64,000 bases of DNA from Stenotrophomonas maltophilia (GTDB lineage: Bacteria; Pseudomonadota; Gammaproteobacteria; Xanthomonadales; Xanthomonadaceae), in the NCBI RefSeq assembly GCF_002138415.1, contig NZ_CP015612.1, positions 908,001 through 972,000 on the forward strand, written 5' to 3'. The number at the start of each line of letters is the position of its first letter. Positions within the stretch are counted from its first letter, which is position 1. The notes under the pieces were generated by a model. It did not search any database and was not told the origin of the DNA. It saw nothing but the letters and a program-made list of their open reading frames with translations. Both the position numbers and the translations under genes were made by a program. This document shows, piece by piece, positions 9,125 to 17,467 of the stretch.

Positions 9125-9664
9125 CTACACCGGCAGCGGCAACCAGGCCAGGCTGGCCGACGCCAGCAGCACCGCGATGCCCGTCGCGGCCAATACATCG
9201 CTGGGATAATGCAGGCCCAGCACCACCCTCGACAGCGCGACGCCGGCGGTGAACGGCACCAGCAGCGGAGCCAGCCACGGGTAGTAGGCCAGTGCCACGA
9301 TGGTGAACGACACCGCGTGCAGGGTGTGCCCGGAGGGGAAGCTGAACTCGTCCAGCGGTGCCACCCACGCGCGGATGCGCAGGTCGGCCGCATACGGGCG
9401 CGGGCGCCGGGTCCAGCGCTTGAGGCCCTTGTACAGCAGCAACGCGGCCAGACCGGTGGCGGCCATGTGCACGGACGCGCGCAGGCCGTCGAAGCCATCG
9501 AGCAGCACCAGCGCGCCCATCAGCACGTACCAGAACACGCCATCACCGAGCCGGCTGATGACCGCGAACAGGCGGCGCACGCGGCGGCGGCGGCAGTAGT
9601 GGTTGGCCCGCCGGCACAGGCGTGCTTCGCGGTCGGCCAGCAGTTCAAGCCGCGTGGTGCGCAT
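9125..9664 (-). CDS. PAP2-family membrane phosphatase
   Basis: A 179-residue integral membrane phosphatase of the PAP2 superfamily, acting on lipid phosphates or pyrophosphates. The three family motifs are visible in order: KGLKRWTRRPRP (C1), FSFPSGHTLHAVSF (C2, with the catalytic His of SGH), and SRVVLGLHYPSDVLAA (C3). Several hydrophobic helices flank them. I chose ATG 9664, which gives MRTTRLELLADREARLC and overlaps the upstream glycosyltransferase stop by 20 bases; an upstream in-frame Met would overlap more. The overlap with a GT4 gene suggests a shared transcript. Substrate unknown; undecaprenyl or phosphatidyl species are candidates. Confidence 0.88.
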   Translation of the reverse strand: MRTTRLELLADREARLCRRANHYCRRRRVRRLFAVISRLGDGVFWYVLMGALVLLDGFDGLRASVHMAATGLAALLLYKGLKRWTRRPRPYAADLRIRAWVAPLDEFSFPSGHTLHAVSFTIVALAYYPWLAPLLVPFTAGVALSRVVLGLHYPSDVLAATGIAVLLASASLAWLPLPV

Positions 9665-10790
9665 GGCCGCTCCTCCGCGACTGCGCCAGTTCGGCCAGCA
9701 GGGCATCGAATTCCGCCACTACCTGCTGCGGATGCAGGCGCTTCATCGCGCGTGCGGCGTTGCTGCCCAGCGTCTGGCGCTGCGCGTCATCGGCAGCCAG
9801 CTGCACGGCCGCTTCGATGAACTGCTCATCGTTGTCCACTGCCGCACCATTTTCGCCATTGCGCAGGTACTCGCGGGCAGCGCCATAGTCGAAGGCCACG
9901 GTCGCCACGCCGCTGGCCATGCTTTCGAGGGTCACGTTGCCGAAGGTCTCGCTGCGGCTGGGGAACAGGAACAGGTCGCCGCTGGCGAAATGCCGGGCAA
10001 GCGCGTCACCACGCTGGATGCCGCAGAAGATGAAGTCGGGGTTTTCATGCGCCAGTTTTTCGCGGGCAGGGCCATCACCCACCCACACGAAGCGGGCCTT
10101 GGGACGGATCTGCTGCAGGCGGCGGAATGCTTTCACCGCCAGACCAAGGTTCTTTTCCGCGGCGATGCGGCCGACGTAGATCGCCACCAGGCCGTTGCCG
10201 TCCACACCCCATTCCTCGCGCAGCGCAGGGTCACGGCGGCTCGGATCGAACTGCTGGCTGTCAACCGCGCGCGCCAGCAGGCGTACGCGTTCGAAACCCT
10301 GTTCGCCGAGGAACTGCTGCAGTTCGCGGGTGGGTACCAGCGTCGCATCGGCCTGGTTGTGGAAGCGACGCATCCAGCGCATCGCGGCCGCCTGCAGCCA
10401 GGCCACACCGTAGTCGGGCAGGTATTCGTCGAAACGGGTGTGGAAGCCACTGGCCACCGGGATGCCGAGGCGCCGTGCAGTGCGCACGGCCGACCAGCCC
10501 AGCGGGCCTTCGGTGGCGACATACACGGCATCCGGGCGTTGCTGCTGCCAATGGCGGCCGAGCCGTATCGGGGCCGGCAGGCCAAAGCGCAGACCGGGGT
10601 AACGCGGCAGGGCGGCGCCAGGAACCAACAGGGTGCCCGCTGCGGAGTCCAGCGCTTCACTGGCCTGTCGCGGGCGGATCAGGTCGATCTCGTGGCCGGA
10701 GTTGCGCAGTCCCTGTTCCAGCCCCTGCACGGTCAGGGCAACGCCGTTCACTTCCGGCGGGTAGGTCTCGGTGACGATGGCATAGCGCAT
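9645..10790 (-). CDS. GT4-family glycosyltransferase
   Basis: A 381-residue GT-B glycosyltransferase of family 4, resembling alpha-mannosyl/glucosyltransferases such as MgtA/PimB-type proteins. It starts MRYAIVTETYPPEVNGVA, the typical N-terminal loop with the glycine-poor NGV turn, contains SGFHTRFDEYLPDYG, and the C-terminal half carries YVGRIAAEKNL and the nucleotide-sugar site FPSRSETFGNVTLESMASG (E-x7-E motif). Start ATG 10790 is preferred over the longer reading frame because upstream residues are low-complexity and antisense to a receptor gene. Its stop overlaps the PAP2 start. Linkage to a lipid phosphatase suggests glycolipid or envelope-glycan work, but the acceptor is unknown. Confidence 0.85.
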   Translation of the reverse strand: MRYAIVTETYPPEVNGVALTVQGLEQGLRNSGHEIDLIRPRQASEALDSAAGTLLVPGAALPRYPGLRFGLPAPIRLGRHWQQQRPDAVYVATEGPLGWSAVRTARRLGIPVASGFHTRFDEYLPDYGVAWLQAAAMRWMRRFHNQADATLVPTRELQQFLGEQGFERVRLLARAVDSQQFDPSRRDPALREEWGVDGNGLVAIYVGRIAAEKNLGLAVKAFRRLQQIRPKARFVWVGDGPAREKLAHENPDFIFCGIQRGDALARHFASGDLFLFPSRSETFGNVTLESMASGVATVAFDYGAAREYLRNGENGAAVDNDEQFIEAAVQLAADDAQRQTLGSNAARAMKRLHPQQVVAEFDALLAELAQSRRSGHAHHAA

Positions 10791-10885
10791 GGCGGGCCTC
10801 CGGGTTTCCGGCATGCTCGGTGCTGGCGATGTAGCCGATATGACCGCTTTACGACCACCAGATGACGCGGGTCGGGCCCCCGTGC

Positions 10886-10911
10886 CACTACGGCCCCGAA
10901 GGGCCGTAGTG
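10886..10911. terminator. Symmetric hairpin downstream of the first TonB-dependent receptor
   Basis: CACTACGGCCC, loop CGAA, GGGCCGTAGTG: an 11-bp stem with a stable tetraloop 22 bases after the minus-strand receptor stop. There is no T tract, so it is an mRNA-end hairpin or a weak terminator. Confidence 0.5.
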
Positions 10912-10933
10912 GGTAACGCGTGCGGTGCCTGGA

Positions 10934-13858
10934 TCAGAAGCGCTGCTGGTATTTCATGTAGATGAAACGGCCGATGTCGAAGCCGCCGTAATAAGAGAAG
11001 TTGGCGCTCGGCTGGCTGTACATGATCGGTCCCTGGCGACCGAATACGTTGTTGGCGCCGATCGAGACGGTCGCATCCCACGGCAGGCTGTAACGCGCCT
11101 GCACGTCGTGGAAGGTGACCGACCCGCGACGGTTGTAGTCGCGCGTGCCGCTGAACCACGGTGCGCGCTGGTCGGGGTGCGAACACTCGTTCGGATACTC
11201 ATCAACGCCCAGGCAGCGCTCCTTGACCGCAGAGAAGTAGCGCAGGCCCCAGGTGAGGCCGAGATTGCCGCGCTCCCAGCCCAGCGAAGCGTTGGAGCGC
11301 ACGCGGAAGCCGATGCCGCCGTCAGTGGCGATGCCATTGCTGGGAGTCGGCGGCACATCCGCCTCATTGGTGGTGCGCTCCACCGCGGCAACGACATAGG
11401 TGGTTTTCCAGTCGGCGCTCAGCGTGCCCCAGGACGTCTCGATCTTGTGGCCGACCTCCAGGTCATAGCCTTCGGCCTGGCGGAAGCCGCTGTTGCGGCT
11501 GCCATAGTTGAGCTTGTCGACGATGCCCAGCTCCGGGTCGCGGGTGAAGCTGCCGCAGCGCTCGGCAATGCCCAGCTCATAGCAGTCACGGAGGATGTCG
11601 TTGGGGTGGTCGGGGACGATGGTGTTGTCGATGCGGATCTTCCACCAGTCCAGTGCGATGTGCAGCCCTTCAGCGAACGTCGGGCTCCAGACCAGGCCCA
11701 GGGTGCGGCTGGTGGAGGTTTCCGGCTGCAGATCCGGATTGGAGCCACTGGTGAAGGGCAGGGGGGACTGCCCGCTGCTGCCGGTGATCGGCTGGTTGCC
11801 CTGGCCGAGCTGGCGGTAGCTGTCCGCGTTGGCGATGTCGGCGGCGCAGCGTGCACGCACCTCCGGGCTGCTGGCGGCGGCGCCATAGACCGTATCGCAG
11901 GGATCACGGAAACCGGTGGTGAAGGTCTGCGAGGCCCCGCCGTAGAGGTTGGAGATGGTCGGTGCACGGAAGCCCTGCGCCCAGGTGCCACGGACCAGCA
12001 GCTGATCGATCGGCTTCCAGCTGAAGCCGAACTTGCTGTTGAGGGTTCCGCCGAAGGTGGAGTAGTCCGAGTAGCGCGTCGCTGCATCGAGCGTCAGCTC
12101 GCGCGCACCGGGGAGGTCGCGCAGCACTGGCACGCTCAGCTCCAGATAGGCCTCGTCGACGCGGTAGCCACCGCCGGTAGGGCCTGCGGCGAGGTTGGTG
12201 GTGGCCCCGGTCTGCGCCAGCGCGTCGGGAATGAAGCGACCGTCCTCGCGGCGGCTCTCGGCGCCCACGGCAAAGCCCAGTTCGCCCGCGGGCAGTGTGG
12301 CGAGGCTTCCACTGAGGCTGGCGAACAGGTTGCGGGTGGTGGTGCGGCCACGAGTGAGTTCTTCGGGGAACAACCAGTCCTGCAGTTCCTTGTTGCCGGT
12401 CAGGCCATAGGCATCATCCTGGCCATACGGCACCAGCGGATTCCACGGTCTGCAACCGGCAATCGGTGCCCCCGGGGTGCCGCATTCAACCTTGCCGGTT
12501 TCCGGGTTGAAGAACGAAGGGCCGGTGGCATCGGCCACGCGCTGCTTGTGCAGGTTGCCGGTGGCACGCTGGGTCAGTTCGCTGCGGTTGTACTGGTAGC
12601 CGGCTTCCCAGTCGAAATCCCGGCCGCCGAATTCGAAGCTGCCTTCAAAGGCGGCAACGCCCTGCCAGGTGGTCAGTTCGCTGGTGCTGACCCGCGGAAC
12701 CTCCCACGTACGGCGGTTCCAGTGCACATCGCTGGGCGTTTCGTAACCGTGGTGGCTGCCGAACGGGTTGAACCAGCTGTCGGCGGACATCGGCGTGATG
12801 CCGCCTGCGCCGGACTGGAACGGATAGCCGGCAATCTGGCGGGTGGTGGTGCGCCGGTTGTAGGACAGCTGGGTATTGAAGCGGACCTGCTCGTTCAGAT
12901 CCACGCGCGCGTCGACGAAGATCGAATCGCGCTTGATCGGCGTCTGCAGGTGCATCTGCTCGTTGCTGTTGCTGACATCACCGGTGAACGGCGTGTTGTC
13001 ACTGAGGTGGAAGCTGTCCGGCCCGCCCGGCTGGCTGCCGCGATCCAGCGAATAGCTGCAGCCACGGCTGTTGCTGCAGCCTGGGCCCTTGAAGCCGACA
13101 ATGCGTCCCCACTGTCCGACCGTTGTCCAGCCATCGTCCGGATGGCGGTCGGTATAGGTGTAGGCACTGAAGCCGCGATCCTTGGCCCACACCCCCTTCT
13201 CTTCAACATGTTCGGCCGCGACGCTGATCGAGGCGCGGTCATTCGACCAGCCGGCAACCACGTCGTACTGGGTACGGGCGCCATCGCCCTCGCTGTACTG
13301 GCCGTGGTAGACGCTGGCGGTGACGCCTTCAACGTTGCGGCGGGTGATGATGTTGACCACGCCGGCCATCGCGTCGGCGCCGTAGATGGCCGAGGCGCCG
13401 TCCTTGAGCACTTCCATGCGCTCGACGGCGGCTGCGGGAATGCTGGAAATGTCCTGGTAACCGCTGGTGGTCATGCCCAGGCGCTTGCCGTTGACCAGCA
13501 CCAGGGTGCGCTGTGCACCGAGGCCGCGCATGTCCACGTAGCTGCCGCCCGCGGCCTCGCCCGCGCTGAGCGGGCTGGCACGGCTCAAGGCGGGGCTGCC
13601 GGTTGCGGTCAGGTTCTGAAGGATGTCGGCAACGGAGTTGAAGCCCTGCCGCTCGATGTCGGCGCGGCTGATGGTCAGTACCGGCTGTGCGGTTTCCAGA
13701 TCGACCTGGCGGATGCGCGAACCGGTGATCTCGATGCGGTCCAGCGTGGTGGCTTCCGGTGCCTGCTGTGCGAGTGCCGGGGTGGCCAGTGCTGCGGTTG
13801 CCGTCATCGTCAGTGCACGACGGATCGCCAACCCCAGTTCGGGAATACGGATGGTCAT
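10934..13858 (-). CDS. TonB-dependent outer-membrane receptor (paralog 1)
   Basis: A 974-residue TonB-dependent receptor for energised uptake across the outer membrane. A signal peptide ends near ATPALAQQ; the plug domain includes IEITGSRIRQVDLETAQPVL, IERQGFNSVADILQNL, VDMRGLGAQRTLVLVNGKRL and EVLKDGASAIYGADAMAGVV; the barrel ends in the aromatic C-terminus KYQQRF. It belongs to the large Xanthomonadaceae/Caulobacter group that starts with ITGSRI; the substrate cannot be read from sequence. The next gene upstream (14190-17159) is a close paralog with the same landmarks and the same last residues. A GA-rich tract (GAGAGAGAG) sits just before the ATG. The long open frame on the opposite strand (10925-13942) is a codon-bias shadow. 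Confidence 0.93.
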   Translation of the reverse strand: MTIRIPELGLAIRRALTMTATAALATPALAQQAPEATTLDRIEITGSRIRQVDLETAQPVLTISRADIERQGFNSVADILQNLTATGSPALSRASPLSAGEAAGGSYVDMRGLGAQRTLVLVNGKRLGMTTSGYQDISSIPAAAVERMEVLKDGASAIYGADAMAGVVNIITRRNVEGVTASVYHGQYSEGDGARTQYDVVAGWSNDRASISVAAEHVEEKGVWAKDRGFSAYTYTDRHPDDGWTTVGQWGRIVGFKGPGCSNSRGCSYSLDRGSQPGGPDSFHLSDNTPFTGDVSNSNEQMHLQTPIKRDSIFVDARVDLNEQVRFNTQLSYNRRTTTRQIAGYPFQSGAGGITPMSADSWFNPFGSHHGYETPSDVHWNRRTWEVPRVSTSELTTWQGVAAFEGSFEFGGRDFDWEAGYQYNRSELTQRATGNLHKQRVADATGPSFFNPETGKVECGTPGAPIAGCRPWNPLVPYGQDDAYGLTGNKELQDWLFPEELTRGRTTTRNLFASLSGSLATLPAGELGFAVGAESRREDGRFIPDALAQTGATTNLAAGPTGGGYRVDEAYLELSVPVLRDLPGARELTLDAATRYSDYSTFGGTLNSKFGFSWKPIDQLLVRGTWAQGFRAPTISNLYGGASQTFTTGFRDPCDTVYGAAASSPEVRARCAADIANADSYRQLGQGNQPITGSSGQSPLPFTSGSNPDLQPETSTSRTLGLVWSPTFAEGLHIALDWWKIRIDNTIVPDHPNDILRDCYELGIAERCGSFTRDPELGIVDKLNYGSRNSGFRQAEGYDLEVGHKIETSWGTLSADWKTTYVVAAVERTTNEADVPPTPSNGIATDGGIGFRVRSNASLGWERGNLGLTWGLRYFSAVKERCLGVDEYPNECSHPDQRAPWFSGTRDYNRRGSVTFHDVQARYSLPWDATVSIGANNVFGRQGPIMYSQPSANFSYYGGFDIGRFIYMKYQQRF

Positions 13859-14189
13859 GGATCTCTCTCTCTTCTAGGTCTTCGGTGCGCTGCCAAGCGG
13901 ACGGCGCAAATGCCACCGCAGGCGGTGGAGATTCGACGCTAGTGAAGGTCGGATGAGAGAGGTATGGGGAGGGTAGTAATGTGGACTCAAAGAGGCTGAC
14001 GCATCTGCACAAAGCCGATGCGAATCAAACAGCTGCGAGGCGTAGGAGGTTTCATCGCCGTTCCAGCATTACTGCACCCACGAAGCGGCGAAGGGGGCCA
14101 GGCCTGCCAAATGCGTCAGCCTGCGCGGAAGCAAAAAAAACCACGGCCCCGAAGGGCCGTGGTCGTCGAGCTTCAACTGCGCGGATGGA
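13859..14189. other. Intergenic region between the two TonB-dependent receptors
   Basis: 331 bases with no credible gene. Next to the paralog-1 start is a minus-strand GA-rich leader (13861-13875); at 14134-14163 is the terminator of the upstream receptor. The middle must hold the promoter of paralog 1 if it is transcribed separately, but I cannot identify confident -35/-10 boxes. Confidence 0.6.
14134..14163 (-). terminator. Rho-independent terminator of the second TonB-dependent receptor
   Basis: On the minus strand, CCACGGCCC, loop TTCG, GGGCCGTGG is followed by eight T residues. It lies 26 bases after the receptor stop and separates the two paralogs into different transcripts. Confidence 0.85.
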
Positions 14190-17159
14190 TCAGAAGCGCT
14201 GCTGGTACTTCATGTACATGAAACGACCGATGTCGTAGCCACCGTAGTAGGAGAACGACGAGTTCGGCTTGCTGTACATCACCGGAGCTTCCTTGCCGAA
14301 CACATTGTTCGCGCCCACCGAAACGGTGGCATCCCACGGCAGGTTGTAGCGGAACTGCACGTCGTGGAAGGTCACCGCACCGCGCTCGTTGTAAGCAGTC
14401 GGCGACTTCAGCCACGGAGCCAGGAAGGTCGGATCGGAGCATTCGTCCGCATACCGGGCGGCGTTGAGGCAGCGCTCCTTCACACCGGAGTAGTAGCGTG
14501 CCGTCCAGCTGACGCCGAAGTCACCCACATCCCAGCCCAGCACCAGGTTCGAGCGCACGCGGAACGCAAGGCTGGTAGCGGTGCCGATGGTGTTGGCAAC
14601 GCCGTTGATCGGCGTGATCGCTTCGCGGACATCGTTGGTGGAGCGGTAGACGTTCTTGCTGACGTAGGTGCTGGTCCAGCCCGCGCTCAGCTTGCCGTAG
14701 CTGGTGTTGACGCGGTAGCTGACATCCAGGTCGTAACCTTCGGTCTCGGCGAAGCCGGCGTTGCGGTTGCCGAACTTCAGGCCGGTGACGATGCCGTTGG
14801 ACGGGTCGCGGGTGAAGCGGCTGCAGCGCGATTCAATGCCCTGCTCGTAGCAGTCCCTCAGGATCTGGTTCGGGCTGTCACCGACGATGGTGTTGTCGAT
14901 GCGGATCTTCCACCAGTCCAGCGCCACGTTGAAGTTGCTGATGAAGGTCGGGCTCCACACCAGGCCCAGCGTCTTGCTGGTCGAGGTTTCCGGAACCAGC
15001 AGCGGGTTGGAACCGGACACGAACGGCGTCGGGGTCGCATCCTGCGCCGTGGTTACCGGCGTGTTGCCCTGCTTCAGCTGGCGGAAGTTGGCGGCATCGG
15101 CGATGTCACGTGCGCAGCGCGAGCGGACTTCAGCACTGCCCTTGGCCGAGCCGAACACGGTGTCGCACGGGTCGCTGAACTGCGCGAAGGTTTCCGAACC
15201 GCCACCGTACAGATCGTTGATGGTCGGTGCGCGGAAGCCTTCGGCCCAGGTACCACGGACCAGCAGCTGGTCGATCGGCTTCCACTTGAAACCGAACTTG
15301 CTGTTGAGCGTGTTGCCGAAGGTGTTGTACTTGGAATAGCGGGTGGCGGCACTGAAGCTCAGCTCACGCGCACCGGGCAGGTCGGCCAGCACCGGCACGC
15401 TGAGCTCCAGGTAGGCTTCCTTCACGTTGTAGCTGCCACCGGTCGGGCCTGCGGCCAGGTTGGTGGTGGCGCCGGTCTGGGCCAGGGCATCGGGGGTGTA
15501 GCGGCCATCTTCCTTGCGGCTTTCCACGCCGAAAGCGAAGCCCAGGTCGCCGGCCGGCAGGGTCATGATGCTGCCGGACAGGTTGGCGAACGCGTTCTTG
15601 GTGGTGGTCCGGCCGGTGGTGTGCTCCGGCGGGAACAGCCAGGCCATCAGGGCGTCATTGCCGGTCAGTCCGTTGGGATCGGTCTTGCCGTAAGGCACCA
15701 GCGGATTCCACGGCATGCAGCCGTCGATCACCGCACCCGGACGGCCACACACCACCTTGCCGGTGGCCGGATCCAGGAACGACGGACCCACGGCATCACG
15801 CACGCGCTTCTTGTGCAGGTTGCCGGTAGCGGTGGCGGTCAGCTCGTTGCGGTTGTACTGGTAGCCCACATCCCAGTCGAAGTAGCGCTGACCGATCTCG
15901 AAGGTGCCATCCAGCGACACTACCGCACGGTAGGTCTTCAGTTCGCTGGTGCTTACACGCGGGATTTCCCAGGTACGGCGGTTCCAGGCCACGTCGGTTG
16001 GCTTGGCATAACCGTGCTGGTTGCCGAACGGATTGAAATAGCTGTCCTTGGACATCAGGCCGGTGGCGGTCGGGTCACCCGAGATCGACACCGAGCTGGA
16101 CTGCAGCGGGTAGCCTGCGATCTGGCGCTCGGCCGAACGCTTGTTGTAGCCGAATTCGGTGCGCAGGTTGACCTGGTCGGTGATCTTGAAGCGGCCGTCG
16201 AAGTACACCGAATCACGCTTGAGCGGATACATGACGTGCATCTGCTCGTTGGCGTTGCTGACATCGCCGGTGAACGGCGTCGTGTCGGTCAGGTGGTAGT
16301 TGGCCGGGTTGGTCGGGTCAGCGCCGCGGTTGAGCGAGTAGCCGCAACCCTGGCTGGTGTTGGTGCAGCCCGGGCCACCCTTCAGGCCGGTAACCTGGCC
16401 CCACTGGCTCAGCGTGGTCCAGTTGGAGGCATCGTCCGGGTGGCGGTCGCTCACGCCGTACTTGCTGAACCAGCGGTCCTTGGCCCAGACGCTCTTTTCT
16501 TCGGAATGTTCCAGTGCCAGCGTCAGCGACACGCGGTCGTTGCTCCAGCCGCCAACCACGTCGAAGCGGTCACGGGCGCCGTCGCCTTCGCTGTACTGGC
16601 CGTGGTAGACGTTGGCGGTCACGCCGTTGACGTTGGAACGGGTGATGATGTTGACCACGCCGGCCATCGCATCGGAACCGTAGATGGCCGAAGCGCCATC
16701 CTTCAGCACTTCGATGCGCTCCACCGCCGACACCGGCAGCGAGGACACGTCCTGCAGGCCCGAGGTGCTGATGCCCAGGCGCTTGCCGTTGACCAGCACC
16801 AGGGTGCGCTGCGCCCCCAGGTTGCGCATGTCGATGTAGGTGCCGCCGGTGTTTTCGCCCGAGCTCAGTGCGTTTGCACGGCTGATCGCCGGGCTGCCCA
16901 TCGCGGTCACGTTCTGCAGGATGTCGGCCACCGAGCTGAAGCCCTGGCGCTCGATGTCCAACCGGCTCAGTGCCAGGACCGGCTGAGCGGTCTCCACGTC
17001 CACCTGGCGGATGCGCGAGCCAGTGATCTCGATGCGATCCAGGGTGGTCGGCGCGGCGGTGCTGCCACTCTGGGCGAACGCAGGCAGGGCGGCCAGCGTC
17101 GCAGTGGTTGCCAGGGCGTAGCGGATGGCCTGCCCCAGGGGGGTGGTACGTGAAGTCAT
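14190..17159 (-). CDS. TonB-dependent outer-membrane receptor (paralog 2)
   Basis: A 989-residue TonB-dependent receptor, close paralog of the downstream gene: ITGSRIRQVDVETAQPVLA, MRNLGAQRTLVLVNGKRL, IEVLKDGASAIYGSDAMAGV and the C-terminal KYQQRF are nearly the same, and by eye well over half of aligned residues match. The signal peptide ends near LPAFAQSG. I chose ATG 17159 (MTSRTTPLGQAIRYALA), not the frame opening at 17321, because the extra 54 residues are not signal-like and a GA-repeat leader sits directly before 17159. The pair looks like a tandem duplication whose barrel loops have diverged, suggesting related but distinct ligands. No regulator, transducer or inner-membrane transporter lies beside it. 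Confidence 0.93.
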   Translation of the reverse strand: MTSRTTPLGQAIRYALATTATLAALPAFAQSGSTAAPTTLDRIEITGSRIRQVDVETAQPVLALSRLDIERQGFSSVADILQNVTAMGSPAISRANALSSGENTGGTYIDMRNLGAQRTLVLVNGKRLGISTSGLQDVSSLPVSAVERIEVLKDGASAIYGSDAMAGVVNIITRSNVNGVTANVYHGQYSEGDGARDRFDVVGGWSNDRVSLTLALEHSEEKSVWAKDRWFSKYGVSDRHPDDASNWTTLSQWGQVTGLKGGPGCTNTSQGCGYSLNRGADPTNPANYHLTDTTPFTGDVSNANEQMHVMYPLKRDSVYFDGRFKITDQVNLRTEFGYNKRSAERQIAGYPLQSSSVSISGDPTATGLMSKDSYFNPFGNQHGYAKPTDVAWNRRTWEIPRVSTSELKTYRAVVSLDGTFEIGQRYFDWDVGYQYNRNELTATATGNLHKKRVRDAVGPSFLDPATGKVVCGRPGAVIDGCMPWNPLVPYGKTDPNGLTGNDALMAWLFPPEHTTGRTTTKNAFANLSGSIMTLPAGDLGFAFGVESRKEDGRYTPDALAQTGATTNLAAGPTGGSYNVKEAYLELSVPVLADLPGARELSFSAATRYSKYNTFGNTLNSKFGFKWKPIDQLLVRGTWAEGFRAPTINDLYGGGSETFAQFSDPCDTVFGSAKGSAEVRSRCARDIADAANFRQLKQGNTPVTTAQDATPTPFVSGSNPLLVPETSTSKTLGLVWSPTFISNFNVALDWWKIRIDNTIVGDSPNQILRDCYEQGIESRCSRFTRDPSNGIVTGLKFGNRNAGFAETEGYDLDVSYRVNTSYGKLSAGWTSTYVSKNVYRSTNDVREAITPINGVANTIGTATSLAFRVRSNLVLGWDVGDFGVSWTARYYSGVKERCLNAARYADECSDPTFLAPWLKSPTAYNERGAVTFHDVQFRYNLPWDATVSVGANNVFGKEAPVMYSKPNSSFSYYGGYDIGRFMYMKYQQRF

Positions 17160-17467
17160 GACGAGCTCTCTCTCTCTCTCAGGTCGTGCAGGGACGCCAA
17201 AAGGGGCGTCGAAGAAATCGGCCGCCCACAAGCGGACCGATGACCCGATAGTAGTCTCGTTGGTTAATGCTCTGTAAAGAGGTCGTGTCGATTTGTACCA
17301 GGCTTCATCGTCAGATTTCACGAAAGCTCAACAAAAGCAGTCGCTTAGCTGTAACGCTGAATGCGCTCCCCCGACTTGATCTGCTGCGTCGCAGCAGGTC
17401 AACCGGGGGCGCATGCGCGAACCGTAACGGTGTGTGACCTTCTTTCCCTCGCGGGAAAGCGTGAGCC
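17160..17467. other. Leader and promoter region of receptor paralog 2
   Basis: 308 bases with no gene. It contains a CT/GA dinucleotide run (17166-17180) that puts purine-rich GAGAGAGAG just upstream of the receptor ATG on the minus strand, and two short inverted repeats (GCTGCGTCGCAGC near 17386 and CTTTCCCTCGCGGGAAAG at 17442-17459) just beyond the ppx stop that may end the ppx message. No confident promoter boxes. Confidence 0.55.

Noticed and set aside
10925..13942. 1005-codon plus-strand frame opposite the first TonB-dependent receptor
   Set aside because: Antisense to an intact receptor; same reasoning for the 929-codon frame at 14364-17153.
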